Origin: Burkholderiales bacterium
GTDB taxonomy: Bacteria > Pseudomonadota > Gammaproteobacteria > Burkholderiales > Burkholderiaceae_C
Direction: 5' to 3'
DNA: 32,152 nt
Assembly: GCA_016191995.1 (NCBI GenBank)
Contig: JACPVA010000047.1
Coordinates: 1-32,152, forward strand
A model generated the notes under the pieces. That model had not been told where the DNA came from. It did no database searches and saw nothing but the letters and a program-made list of their open reading frames with translations. Shown here piece after piece: positions 1 to 6,864 of the stretch; position 1 is the first letter of the stretch, and each line of letters starts with the position of its first letter. The translations under genes and the position numbers were made by a program.

Positions 1-2
1 CG

Positions 3-533
3 GGCGCGCGCCGCCGCGCGGCGCCGCGCGCCGCCGGCACCGCGCTGAGCGTGCGGCCGGCGCGGCAGGCCGACCTGCCGGAGGTGATCGCGCTCGACGC
101 CACCGTGACCGGGCTGCACAAGGCCGACTACTGGCAGCGCGTCTACCGCCGCTACGGGGTCGCCGGGCAGGGGCTGCGCCACTTCCTCGTCGCCGAGACC
201 GAGGGCCGCGTCGTCGGCTTCGTGATCGGCGAGGTGCGTGACTGGGAGTTCGGCTCGCCGCCCTGCGGCTGGGTGTTCGCGATCGACGTCGACCCGCGCA
301 TGCGCCAGCGCGGGGTCGCGACGCGGCTGCTGGCGGGGATGCGCGAGCGCTTCGAGCGCGTCGGCGTCGACATGCTGCGCACGCTGCTGGCGCGCGAGAA
401 CACGCTGCTGCTGTCGTTCTTCCGCAGCCAGGGCATGACCGCGGGGCGGCTGATCCCGCTGGAGATCGCCATCGGGGGCGCGGGCATGATGACGCCGGCC
501 GCGCCGCGCGCCGGCAACGGGGATGGCGCATGA
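3..533 (+). CDS. GNAT-family N-acetyltransferase, 5' end probably outside the window
   Basis: Small GCN5-related acetyltransferase that would transfer an acetyl group from acetyl-CoA to an unknown amine substrate in the cytoplasm. The first GNAT strand is visible as SVRPARQAD, followed by an EGRVVGFVIGE strand, the strand VFAIDVDP and the acetyl-CoA pyrophosphate loop RMRQRGVATRLL (Q/RxxGxG/A type). The frame is open to the left edge. The first conventional start, a GTG at 51, would cut into the first strand, so the true start is probably upstream of the window; the stretch 3-45 encodes only Arg/Ala-rich residues. The stop overlaps the next gene by ATGA, so the two are probably co-transcribed. 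The substrate cannot be told from the sequence. Confidence 0.75.
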   Translation, partial: GARRRAAPRAAGTALSVRPARQADLPEVIALDATVTGLHKADYWQRVYRRYGVAGQGLRHFLVAETEGRVVGFVIGEVRDWEFGSPPCGWVFAIDVDPRMRQRGVATRLLAGMRERFERVGVDMLRTLLARENTLLLSFFRSQGMTAGRLIPLEIAIGGAGMMTPAAPRAGNGDGA

Positions 534-961
534 GGCTGCAGAAGAACACCGTGCTGGCGCTGTACAGCGTACTCGAGTTCGCCGCCCGCCCGGGCGAGCT
601 GGTGCCGGCCTCCGAGGTCGCCGCGCGCTACGACGAGTCGCCGCACCACCTGGCCAAGGTGCTGTCCGAGCTCGCGCGGGCGGGCATCGTCGAATCGGTG
701 CGCGGTGTCGGCGGCGGCTACCGTTTCGCCGCCAATGCGCGCCGGCTGACGCTGCTGGACGTGATCCGGCTGTTCGAGGACCTGGGTGCCGACAGCGCCA
801 ACACGCACGCCGAGCGCACGCCAGTGGACCGCGCGCTGGCGCAGGTGCTGTCCGAGATCGACCAGACCGCGATCGCGACCTTCGGCTCGATCACGGTGGC
901 GACGATGCTGGCGATGGTCGCGCGCCAGGAGCGCGCCGGCGAGGGGACGCGAGCGGCCTGA
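530..961 (+). CDS. Rrf2-family transcriptional regulator without iron-sulfur cysteines
   Basis: A 143-residue DNA-binding protein of the Rrf2 family (relatives: IscR, NsrR, RsrR). Residues about 1-65 form the winged helix: LQKNTVLALYSVLEFAA at the N-terminus, recognition region SPHHLAKVLSELARAGIV and the wing GVGGGYRFA. The central part LTLLDVIRLFED is the usual dimerisation region. Most Fe-S members carry three cysteines near residues 90-110; this protein has no cysteine at all, so a classical Cys-ligated cluster is excluded and it must sense something else or bind a cluster through other residues. It overlaps the acetyltransferase by 4 bp (ATGA at 530), which suggests translational coupling. 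Family assignment is confident; the regulon is unknown. Confidence 0.88.
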   Translation: MRLQKNTVLALYSVLEFAARPGELVPASEVAARYDESPHHLAKVLSELARAGIVESVRGVGGGYRFAANARRLTLLDVIRLFEDLGADSANTHAERTPVDRALAQVLSEIDQTAIATFGSITVATMLAMVARQERAGEGTRAA

Positions 962-999
962 GCGGCGCAGGCGCGGCCGGCACGGCCGGCGCGCGGGCT

Positions 1000-1005
1000 T
1001 AGACT
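1000..1005 (+). promoter_or_regulatory. possible -10 element of a near-leaderless promoter
   Basis: TAGACT lies 10 bp before the ATG of the acyltransferase at 1016, and no ribosome-binding site is visible between them, which would fit a very short leader. The region at the -35 distance matches the consensus poorly, so this is a weak call. Confidence 0.25.
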
Positions 1006-1015
1006 CCCGCGTTCG

Positions 1016-2026
1016 ATGACTGCAAGCTCCCTCGCCGCCCCGGCCTCCCGGCCGCCGCTGGGCTGGCTGCCCGCGCCGCTGCGTGCCGCGGTCGCCACCG
1101 TGCTGCTGCTGCTCAACACGCTGTGGTGGTGCGCGCTGCTGTTCGCGCTGGCGATCGTCCGCCTGCTGCTGCCGTGGACCGCGGTGCGGCGCGTGCTGGA
1201 CCCCTGGCTCAACCGCGTCGCCACGGCGTGGATCGCCGGCAACAGCGGATGGATGCGGCTGACCCAGCGCACGGCATGGGACGTGCAGGGGATCGACGGC
1301 CTGGCCTATCGCGGCTGGTATCTGGTCGTCGCCAACCACCAGAGCTGGGTCGACATCTTCGTGCTGCAGCACCTGCTGAACCGGCGCATCCCGATGCTGA
1401 AGTTCTTCCTCAAGCAGCAGCTGATCTGGGTGCCGGTGATGGGGCTGGCATGGTGGGCGCTGGACTTCCCGTTCATGCGCCGGCACTCCGAGTCCGAGCT
1501 GCTCAAGCACCCCGAGAAGCGGCTCGAGGATGTCGAGGCCACGCGCCGCGCCTGCGCCAAGTTCGCGCTCGTGCCGACGAGCGTGATGAACTTCGTCGAG
1601 GGCACGCGCTTCACGCCGGCCAAGCACGCGGCGCAGCACTCGCGCTACCGCCACCTGCTCAAGCCGAAGGCGGGCGGGCTGGCGATGGCGATGAATGCGC
1701 TGGGCGAGCGTTTCGACGCGCTGCTCGACGTCACGATCGTCTACCCGGACGGCGCGCCTACCTTCGGGCAGTTCCTGCGCGGCGACGTGCGGCGCATCGT
1801 CGTGCGCGCGCAGCGGCTGCCGATCCCGCACGAGCTGGCGCACGGCGACTATGTCGCCGACTCGCGCTACCGCAAGAAGGTGCAGCGCTGGCTGCTGGAG
1901 CTGTGGCACCGCAAGGATGCGCAGATCGGCGAGCTGCTGGCCGCGGCGGGCGTGGTATCAGCCGGGGCTGCAGCGCTGCTCGCGGTGGACGATAGCGGCG
2001 AGGCGGAATCGGCCGGCGACACGTAG
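1016..2026 (+). CDS. PlsC-like (LPLAT superfamily) 1-acyl-glycerol-phosphate acyltransferase family protein
   Basis: A 336-residue membrane-associated acyltransferase that probably transfers an acyl chain to a lysophospholipid or related glycerol-phosphate acceptor at the inner membrane. A hydrophobic segment lies at about 23-53. The catalytic motif NHQSWVD (residues 107-113, NHxxxxD type) and the substrate-binding motif FVEGTR (193-198) are both intact. The length, the long C-terminal part and a PFMRRHSE block between the motifs resemble the YihG/LCLAT branch rather than the shorter housekeeping PlsC. The C-terminus (about 315-336) is Ala/Gly rich. No Shine-Dalgarno sequence precedes the ATG. 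It stands alone on the plus strand and converges with ubiT. Physiological substrate unknown. Confidence 0.88.
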   Translation: MTASSLAAPASRPPLGWLPAPLRAAVATVLLLLNTLWWCALLFALAIVRLLLPWTAVRRVLDPWLNRVATAWIAGNSGWMRLTQRTAWDVQGIDGLAYRGWYLVVANHQSWVDIFVLQHLLNRRIPMLKFFLKQQLIWVPVMGLAWWALDFPFMRRHSESELLKHPEKRLEDVEATRRACAKFALVPTSVMNFVEGTRFTPAKHAAQHSRYRHLLKPKAGGLAMAMNALGERFDALLDVTIVYPDGAPTFGQFLRGDVRRIVVRAQRLPIPHELAHGDYVADSRYRKKVQRWLLELWHRKDAQIGELLAAAGVVSAGAAALLAVDDSGEAESAGDT

Positions 2027-2240
2027 CCGTTGCGGCAGCCCGCCTCGGCCCTCGACCCGCGCGCGGACCGCAAGCGTGGCGGCAACGTGGTGGCGCCGTC
2101 GAGGTCGGGTTCGCGCTGGCGCTGCCGATGCGGGCTTGTGTTCGAGCGACAAAGACGTGTCTGCCGTCGAATGGCCGCCATCGGCCCCTTGCTGCCACTC
2201 GTCGGGACCTGTCTCTCGTTCGCATGCCATGACCGAGCGG

Positions 2241-2342
2241 GCCGAGGACGGCGGGTACCCTTGCCCTCCATGTCCCCCGCCACCGGCCTTCGGCCGCTGG
2301 CTCCTCCTCTACTTACGGTCAAGGGCACCCGCCGTCCTCGGC
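2241..2342. repeat. near-perfect 23-bp inverted repeat around a 56-bp spacer
   Basis: The arm at 2241-2263 (starting GCCGAGGACGGCGGG) is the reverse complement of 2320-2342 with a single difference (position 2257 against 2326); in minus-strand RNA that pair becomes a G-U wobble, so the stem would be unbroken. The spacer holds its own small hairpin, CGGCC-TTC-GGCCG. The arms are far longer than a typical terminator stem and no T-run follows. Possible readings: a miniature inverted-repeat element, the ends of a decayed insertion, or a structured RNA. Confidence 0.75.
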
Positions 2343-2355
2343 AGGCCACCGAATT

Positions 2356-2376
2356 GGTACTCGACGGTCGAATACC
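2356..2376. repeat. short palindrome, possible protein-binding site
   Basis: GGTACTCGAC and GTCGAATACC flank a single G and match as an inverted repeat at 9 of 10 positions. It lies 13 bp outside the large inverted repeat and has no gene start nearby, so an operator role is doubtful. Confidence 0.4.
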
Positions 2377-2591
2377 GCGGCCTTGGCACGCGCGATCGTC
2401 GAACGCCAGAGAAATCGAAGGACTGACTTCGACGAAATTCGGCAACGTACCGATGGCCGTCAACCGCCGCCAGCCGGCACGTTCCCGATCAAGAACAAGT
2501 GGGCATCAGACTTCGTGCAAGCCGAGCGATCGCACCAGGGCCGGGACTGCATCTCGGGGCGCTGCAGGCTCGCGGCCCGCGCCCGCCCGGC

Positions 2592-3131
2592 TCAACGCCA
2601 GAGCGGCCCGATCGCGTCCAGCGTATTCTTCAGCACCAGCCCGTACTCGGTGTCGCCCTCCATCACCAGGGCGCGCTCGAAGAACAGGCGGTCGGCGTCG
2701 TCCTCGCCGCGCACCAGGCGCCACAGCGCGGCCGCCTGGGCTCGCACCTTGACGGCGGGCGGCGCGGAGGCGCGCGCGACCTGGAAGCCGCGCGGACCCA
2801 GCACCAGCCGCACGCGGATGCCGGTCTCGACGACCTCGACCTCGACGCAGCGGTCGGCCAGCAGCCGGCGCTGGTCCTCGTCCAGCCGCGGCCACAGCAG
2901 CTGGTCGAGCAGCCGCGCGACGACGAAGGACGGCGGCTGCACCGGCAGCCGGCGAACGACCGACCTCAGCTGCAGCGCCGCGGCGCGCAGCGGCGGCGGC
3001 AGCGACGCCAGCGCGCCTTCCGGCGCATGACCCGCGCGGCCGCCTGAGGCGCCCTGCGGCGCGGCCTGCGATGCGCCATGCGATGCCGTGTTCGGCGCGG
3101 AGTGCGATGCGGAATGCGGTGCAGCGTTCAT
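2592..3131 (-). CDS. ubiT: UbiT-like SCP2-domain accessory factor for oxygen-independent ubiquinone synthesis
   Basis: A 179-residue protein with an SCP2 (sterol carrier) lipid-binding fold at about 60-170. In Enterobacteria UbiT is thought to hold the hydrophobic ubiquinone intermediates for the anaerobic hydroxylases UbiU-UbiV. The visible pattern fits: PSFVVARLLDQLLWP, then DRCVEVEVVETGIRVRL, then the acidic block RGEDDADRLFFERALVMEGD and the C-terminal EYGLVLKNTLDAI helix that is typical of this family. The first 35 residues are a low-complexity Ala/Ser/His/Pro tail, an unusual extension or an over-extended start. The ATG overlaps the ubiV stop (ATGA), so the two are translationally coupled. 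The order ubiU-ubiV-ubiT supports the assignment strongly. Confidence 0.9.
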   Translation of the reverse strand: MNAAPHSASHSAPNTASHGASQAAPQGASGGRAGHAPEGALASLPPPLRAAALQLRSVVRRLPVQPPSFVVARLLDQLLWPRLDEDQRRLLADRCVEVEVVETGIRVRLVLGPRGFQVARASAPPAVKVRAQAAALWRLVRGEDDADRLFFERALVMEGDTEYGLVLKNTLDAIGPLWR

Positions 3132-4087
3132 GCGCTGAGCTCCTCGATGCCGGCGTGCCGGTGCGCGAAGCCGTCGACCAGGCCGCCCGGCAACCCGATC
3201 GACGCCAGCTCGGCCTGCGCCGCGGCAGCGTCGCCGCCGCGGTTGAAGACCTCGTCGAACAACGCCAGCGCGCGCGCGAAGCCGCGGCTGGTCGGCGACA
3301 GCCGGATGCGCGAGACATTCGCGTCGGCCAGCGCGTCGCGCTCGCGGATCAGGCACTGCAGCGCCGCCGACTGCGTCTGGATGCCGTTGAGGACGAGGAA
3401 GGGCCGCCCGTCGCCGGTCGACAGCAGCAGCCCGTCGGCGTCGTCGCGGCAGCGGAACTCGCACTCGTCCTTCTTCAGCCGGTGGTGGCGCGCGGTGTAG
3501 CAGCGCGCCGAGAATGCCAGCGGCATGCGGCCGAAGACGAAGGCCTCGGTCGCCAGCGGCGCGCCGCCGGCGCCGGCGCCAGGTACAGGGTCGGCCAGCG
3601 GGTTGATGCGGCCGATGGCGTCGATCGCGAGCTCCAGCGCCGGCACCCAGGTGCCGGCACCGAGCGCCGCCCACTCGGCCAGCGCGGGGCGGCTGTAGGC
3701 GTTGACATGCGGGCCGATCCAGAACGGCGGCCGCGCCGGGTCGGCCGCGTGCGCGCGTGCCAGCATCGCCACCGCCGACGCGTCGCCGGCCTCGACCGCG
3801 AACTCGTCCTGCTCGGCGATCCGGCGTGCGCTGCGCAGCTCGGCCTCGCTCATCAGCAGCGCCATCGTCCCCAGCACGACGCGCTTGCCGGCGGCCTGCA
3901 GGTCGCGCGCCAGCGCCAGCCAGTCCTCGAACTTGAACTCGTTGCGGCGCGAGCAGACGATCTCGCCCAGCACCACGGTGTCGGCCGCGCTGTCGGCGAC
4001 CTCGGCGTAGAAGGCCATCGTCTCGGCGCGCGGCCACCAGTAAAGCAGCGGGCCCACCGTCAGGCCGAAGCGTCGGTCGGTCGTCAT
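3128..4087 (-). CDS. ubiV: UbiV, U32 peptidase-family [4Fe-4S] protein for oxygen-independent ubiquinone hydroxylation
   Basis: A 319-residue U32-family protein that, together with UbiU, hydroxylates the ubiquinone ring using prephenate rather than O2. The four cluster-binding cysteines are visible: C45 in GEIVCSRRNEFKF and the triplet C196-x12-C209-x3-C213 in the segment ARCYTARHHRLKKDECEFRC. This has the same spacing as I recall for the E. coli protein. The start chosen is the ATG at 4087 (MTTDRRFGLTVGPLLYWWP), because the family begins with this strand; an upstream in-frame start at 4141 would add 18 unrelated residues. It is followed directly by ubiT (4-bp overlap), and ubiU lies 105 bp upstream. 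The gene order in a nitrate-respiring context makes the function very likely. Confidence 0.93.
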   Translation of the reverse strand: MTTDRRFGLTVGPLLYWWPRAETMAFYAEVADSAADTVVLGEIVCSRRNEFKFEDWLALARDLQAAGKRVVLGTMALLMSEAELRSARRIAEQDEFAVEAGDASAVAMLARAHAADPARPPFWIGPHVNAYSRPALAEWAALGAGTWVPALELAIDAIGRINPLADPVPGAGAGGAPLATEAFVFGRMPLAFSARCYTARHHRLKKDECEFRCRDDADGLLLSTGDGRPFLVLNGIQTQSAALQCLIRERDALADANVSRIRLSPTSRGFARALALFDEVFNRGGDAAAAQAELASIGLPGGLVDGFAHRHAGIEELSA

Positions 4088-4192
4088 CACAGGTCGGTGT
4101 TGCGGATCGGGGGTGGCGGTGCTGCGTCGCGTCGCCGCCACGGGGTCAGCGGCCGTGAATCGACGACCCGGCCCTGCGGCGCACGCGCGCCT

Positions 4193-5254
4193 TCAGCGCC
4201 AGGGTCTATCGTACGCGCCCAGGGTGTGCTGCTGGCCCTCGGCCCAGCGCGCCAGCGCCGCATTCCAGCCCGGTTGCACGCTGTAGCGGCCACCGCCGGC
4301 GGCCTGGTCGATCGCCTGGCGCCAGACGCGCGTGACCTCGGCGACATAGCTCGGGCTGCGCTGGCGGCCCTCGATCTTGATCGCCGCCACGCCGGCGTCG
4401 ATCAGCTCGGGCAGGATCGCCAGGGAGTTCAGGCTCGTCGGCTCCTCGATCGCATAGTCGCGCTCGCGGCTCGCGCCGACGACGAAGCGGCCCTTGCACA
4501 GCGTCGGGTAGCCGCGCGGCTCGTCGGGCGCGTAGCGGTCGATCAGCACCCCGCCCAGGTGCGCCTCGACGCTGCCGTCGGCGCCCTCGTCCCAGCGCAC
4601 CGCCGACGGCGGCGAGCAGACGCCGGCGGTATTCGGCGACTGCCCGGTGACGTAGGACGACAGCGCGCAGCGCCCCTCGACCATCACGCACAGGCTGCCG
4701 AAGCCGAAGACCTCGATCTCGGCGCCGGTATGGCGGATCGCATGCTGCACCTGCTGCAGCGTCAGCACGCGCGGCAGCACTGCGCGCTGGATGCCGTAGC
4801 GCTCGCGGTAGAACTCGACTGCCTCCCAGGTCGTCGCCGAGGCCTGCACCGACAGGTGCCGGCGCAGCTGCGGGTGATGGTCGCGCGCGTAGGCGAGCAC
4901 GGCGACATCGGCGACGATCAGCGCGTCCGCGCCGAGCGCGGCGGCGCGGTCGACCGCGCGCTGCCAGGGCATGATGTCGCGCGCATCGGCGTAGGTGTTC
5001 AGCGCCATCAGCACCTCGCGCCCGCGCGCGTGCGCATAGCGCACGCCCTCGCGCACCTGCGCGTCGTCGAAGTTCAACCCGGCGAAGTTGCGCGCGTTGG
5101 TCGCGTCCTTCAGGCCGAGGTAGACGGCGTCGGCGCCGGCGTCGACCGCCATCTGCAGCGCGCGCAGCGACCCGGCCGGGCAGACGAGCTGCGGCCGCTT
5201 GTGCGCGGCCGCGGTAGTGCCCGTCGCGCCCTGCACGCCGGCCTCAGCCGCCAC
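4193..5254 (-). CDS. ubiU: UbiU, U32 peptidase-family [4Fe-4S] protein for oxygen-independent ubiquinone hydroxylation
   Basis: A 353-residue partner of UbiV. The N-terminal TIM-barrel signature LVCPAGSLRALQMAVDAGAD (residues 24-43) and GLKDATNARNFAGLNF are typical of UbiU. The cluster ligands are C189, C196, C213 and C253, with spacings of 7, 17 and 40 that nearly match the E. coli enzyme. The catalytic-type block VMVEGRCALSSYVTG and the C-terminal KIEGRQRSPSYVAEV are present. The start is a GTG at 5254 that overlaps the DUF2249 gene by 11 bp. A second GTG at 5236 has a closer GAGG ribosome-binding site and may be the true start, which would shorten the protein by six residues. The C-terminus is a little longer than in E. 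coli. Confidence 0.93.
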   Translation of the reverse strand: MAAEAGVQGATGTTAAAHKRPQLVCPAGSLRALQMAVDAGADAVYLGLKDATNARNFAGLNFDDAQVREGVRYAHARGREVLMALNTYADARDIMPWQRAVDRAAALGADALIVADVAVLAYARDHHPQLRRHLSVQASATTWEAVEFYRERYGIQRAVLPRVLTLQQVQHAIRHTGAEIEVFGFGSLCVMVEGRCALSSYVTGQSPNTAGVCSPPSAVRWDEGADGSVEAHLGGVLIDRYAPDEPRGYPTLCKGRFVVGASRERDYAIEEPTSLNSLAILPELIDAGVAAIKIEGRQRSPSYVAEVTRVWRQAIDQAAGGGRYSVQPGWNAALARWAEGQQHTLGAYDRPWR

Positions 5255-5552
5255 TGCAACCGCAGCCGCCGCCCCCGCCGCCGCAGCTGCCGCTGACCGC
5301 GCCGCCGCCGCCGGCGGCGACCCGGGTGATGCGGACCTGCCACTGCTCGGGGCCGGCCTGCAGATATTTCCAGCCGAACTGGCCGTTGCGGACGCGCTCG
5401 AACTGGTAGTACAGCGGCATCGGGTCGTGGTCGTTGACGATCTCGAACGCGTTGCCGACCGGCAGGGCGTCGAAGGTCGCGAAGATCAGCGCGTGCCGCT
5501 GCGGCGGCGGCACGCTGGGGACGAAGATGCTCTTGTCGACGGTGGCGTCCAT
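5244..5552 (-). CDS. DUF2249-domain protein with Gly/Cys-rich C-terminal tail
   Basis: A 102-residue protein. Residues 20-77 form a DUF2249 domain: RHALIFATFDALPVGNAFEIVNDHDP, then PLYYQFERVRNGQFGWKYL and the closing strand WQVRITRV, a TusA-like small alpha/beta fold often found in denitrifiers and nitrate respirers. The last 25 residues are almost pure glycine with C90, C97 and C99 (CX6CXC), which suggests a flexible metal- or sulfur-binding tail. It begins the leftward ubiU-ubiV-ubiT run and overlaps ubiU by 11 bp, so it is probably co-expressed. A GGGAG ribosome-binding site lies before the ATG at 5552. No enzymatic role is established for the family; a part in Fe-S or redox delivery to UbiU/V is a guess from position only. 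Confidence 0.8.
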   Translation of the reverse strand: MDATVDKSIFVPSVPPPQRHALIFATFDALPVGNAFEIVNDHDPMPLYYQFERVRNGQFGWKYLQAGPEQWQVRITRVAAGGGGAVSGSCGGGGGGCGCSGG

Positions 5553-5666
5553 GAATAACGGCTCCCTGTTGCGGACCAGCTCGCCAGCCTAGGCCGCGAC
5601 GCGGGTGGCGTCCTTGAACCAGTTGAAGGAATGGTACAGGCCGGGCCTGCGCCGCCCGTGCGCCCG

Positions 5667-5695
5667 TTGCACACATATATCCGTTTCAGGATAAT
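5667..5695 (+). promoter_or_regulatory. promoter of the toxin-antitoxin operon with embedded operator
   Basis: TTGCAC (5667-5672) and GATAAT (5690-5695) are separated by an ideal 17 bp. The expected transcription start, about 7 bp further, falls on or next to the GTG start of the toxin at 5702, so the message is probably leaderless. An inverted repeat TATCC-N6-GGATA (5678-5693) overlaps the -10 box, where the antitoxin could bind to repress its own operon. Confidence 0.6.
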
Positions 5696-5701
5696 CCGCC
5701 A

Positions 5702-6028
5702 GTGAAGCCCATCCGCTTCCTCGGCAACTCGCTCGACGCGTTGCGCGAATTCCCGCTGGATGCCCGACACGACGCAGGCTACCAGCTCGACCAGGTGCAG
5801 CGCGGCCGTCAACCGAGCGATTTCAAGCCGATGCCGTCGGTGGGCAAGGGGGTCGAGGAACTGCGCGTGTGGGACGAAACCGGGACGTATCGGGTGGTCT
5901 GCATCGCCAGGCTGCCGGAGGCGGTCTACGTCCTGCACGCATTCCAGAAGAAGACCCAGGCTACAAGCAGGCGCGATGTCGAAATCGCGAGGAACCGCCA
6001 CGCCGAGCTGATGAGAGGACGCCGATGA
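5702..6028 (+). CDS. HigB/Gp49-type toxin of a type II toxin-antitoxin system
   Basis: A 108-residue RelE/ParE-superfamily toxin of the phage-derived Gp49-like (HigB) branch, which in studied relatives cleaves mRNA at the ribosome. The diagnostic central and C-terminal pattern is present: GVEELRVWDETGTYRVVCIARLP split over strands 2-3, then VYVLHAFQKKTQATSRRD and a final helix EIARNRHAEL. The start is a GTG at 5702 with no ribosome-binding site, consistent with the promoter immediately upstream and a leaderless transcript. The stop overlaps the antitoxin ATG (ATGA at 6025). The toxin-first order is normal for higBA. It lies on the opposite strand to the neighbouring operons and next to a truncated gene, as expected for an inserted module. 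Confidence 0.9.
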   Translation: MKPIRFLGNSLDALREFPLDARHDAGYQLDQVQRGRQPSDFKPMPSVGKGVEELRVWDETGTYRVVCIARLPEAVYVLHAFQKKTQATSRRDVEIARNRHAELMRGRR

Positions 6029-6309
6029 GCAAGCCCGCCCATGCCTACCCGAGCGTCTGGGACGCGATTGCCGACACGCCCGAGCAGGCGGCGAACCTGC
6101 GTGCGCGGGCCGAGCTGATGCAGCAGATCGCCGCGCTGATCCGGGCCGAAGGCTGGAAGCAGGTCGAAGCCGCCGAGCGCTGCGGCGTGACCCAGCCGAG
6201 GATCAACGACCTGCTGCGCGGCCGGGTCTCACGGTTTTCGCTGGACGCGCTGGTCAATATCGCAACCGCGCTGGGGCGGCGGGTGAGCTTCGATCTCGAC
6301 GCGGCGTAG
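6025..6309 (+). CDS. XRE-family antitoxin (HigA-like)
   Basis: A 94-residue helix-turn-helix antitoxin that should bind and neutralise the toxin and repress the operon. The N-terminus SVWDAIADTPEQAANLRAR is the conserved toxin-partner segment of this antitoxin group. The HTH spans about 34-84, with WKQVEAAERCGVTQPRINDL as the two DNA-binding helices and FSLDALVNIATALG as the C-terminal helix. The ATG at 6025 overlaps the toxin stop, so the two proteins are coupled. The candidate operator is the TATCC-N6-GGATA repeat at 5678-5693. Directly downstream, the reading frame of a decayed carbonic anhydrase on the other strand begins, which marks the right border of the module. Confidence 0.9.
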   Translation: MSKPAHAYPSVWDAIADTPEQAANLRARAELMQQIAALIRAEGWKQVEAAERCGVTQPRINDLLRGRVSRFSLDALVNIATALGRRVSFDLDAA

Positions 6310-6803
6310 CCCCGGCGGCTGGCCCGGGGTTCATCCCGCCGCCCGGCTCGCCGTTCGGTTGGTCGGCCCAGCGCCTGCCACAGGCGTAGGATGCGTGCCG
6401 CCGCCGGCACACCCCCGTACATCGCACGCACCGCGCCGCAATGGCTGTAGCCGCAGACGACGATGCGGCGCATGTCCAGCGCGAGCACCGCGAACTCGAT
6501 CGCCGCCGCGGTGCCGTGAAACCCGACCCGGTCCTGCGCAGCGGCATCGCCCTCGGCGGCGGCACCGAGCAGCGGCGCATCCTGGTCCCAGGGCGGCACG
6601 AAGGCGCCGACGTTGCGCACCATGAAGAGCTCGCCCGGCGCCGCCCCGGTCAGCAGGGTGGGCACGAGGCGCGAGTCCGAGCAGCCGATGAACCGCGTCG
6701 TCGGGTGTTGCCCGGAGTCGACGAGGTGGCGGAACAGCGCGCGCTGCGTCGGGAAGGCCTTGTCCTTGAACTGGCGCAGGCGGTCGAGCAGTTCGTCGGG
6801 CAT
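6310..6803 (-). pseudogene. 3'-truncated beta-carbonic anhydrase (remnant)
   Basis: The first about 150 residues of a beta-class carbonic anhydrase (CO2 hydration; full length about 210-220 residues). It starts at the ATG 6803 (MPDELLDRLRQFKDKAFP) after an AAGG ribosome-binding site. The first zinc motif CSDSR (C41, D43, R45) and the block GELFMVRNVGAFVPP are intact. The second zinc motif reads CGYSHCGA: the usual CGHSxCGA histidine is Tyr119 (a single CAC-to-TAC change), so one zinc ligand is missing. Recognisable homology ends near 6355, and the frame then runs antisense through the toxin-antitoxin genes to a stop at 6045, giving a chimeric 252-residue frame. The toxin-antitoxin module evidently replaced the 3' end. 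It lies 61 bp after ppiC and may once have belonged to the nar operon. Confidence 0.8.
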
Positions 6804-6864
6804 GCCGTATCGCCTTGCACCTTGCGCCTTGCCGCCGATGGCCCTGCGGCCGGACGCCTGCCGG

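Larger units (their letters stand above)
2027..2591. other. non-coding stretch between convergent genes, rich in palindromes
   Basis: 565 bp between the stop codons of the acyltransferase (plus) and ubiT (minus). No convincing gene: the open frames here lack a start with a ribosome-binding site and look like GC-driven chance frames. The stretch 2345-2510 is visibly less GC-rich than the neighbourhood. It holds a 23-bp inverted repeat (2241-2263/2320-2342), a palindrome at 2356-2376 and a smaller inverted repeat TCGAAG/CTTCGA at 2415-2420/2427-2432. It could be a relic of a mobile or repetitive element, and probably also serves as a two-way transcription stop. Confidence 0.6.

Noticed and set aside
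971-990. CGGCCG-GCA-CGGCCG hairpin after the Rrf2 gene as a terminator
   Set aside because: Only a 6-bp stem, no T-run, and in DNA this GC-rich such repeats are expected by chance.
2030-2752. Plus-strand reading frames between the acyltransferase and ubiT
   Set aside because: No ribosome-binding site, no domain pattern, and they run over the palindromes and into the antisense of ubiT.
5614-5627. FNR-like box before the DUF2249-ubiU genes (TTGAACCAGTTGAA)
   Set aside because: The two halves are direct rather than inverted repeats; only one half fits the consensus on either strand.
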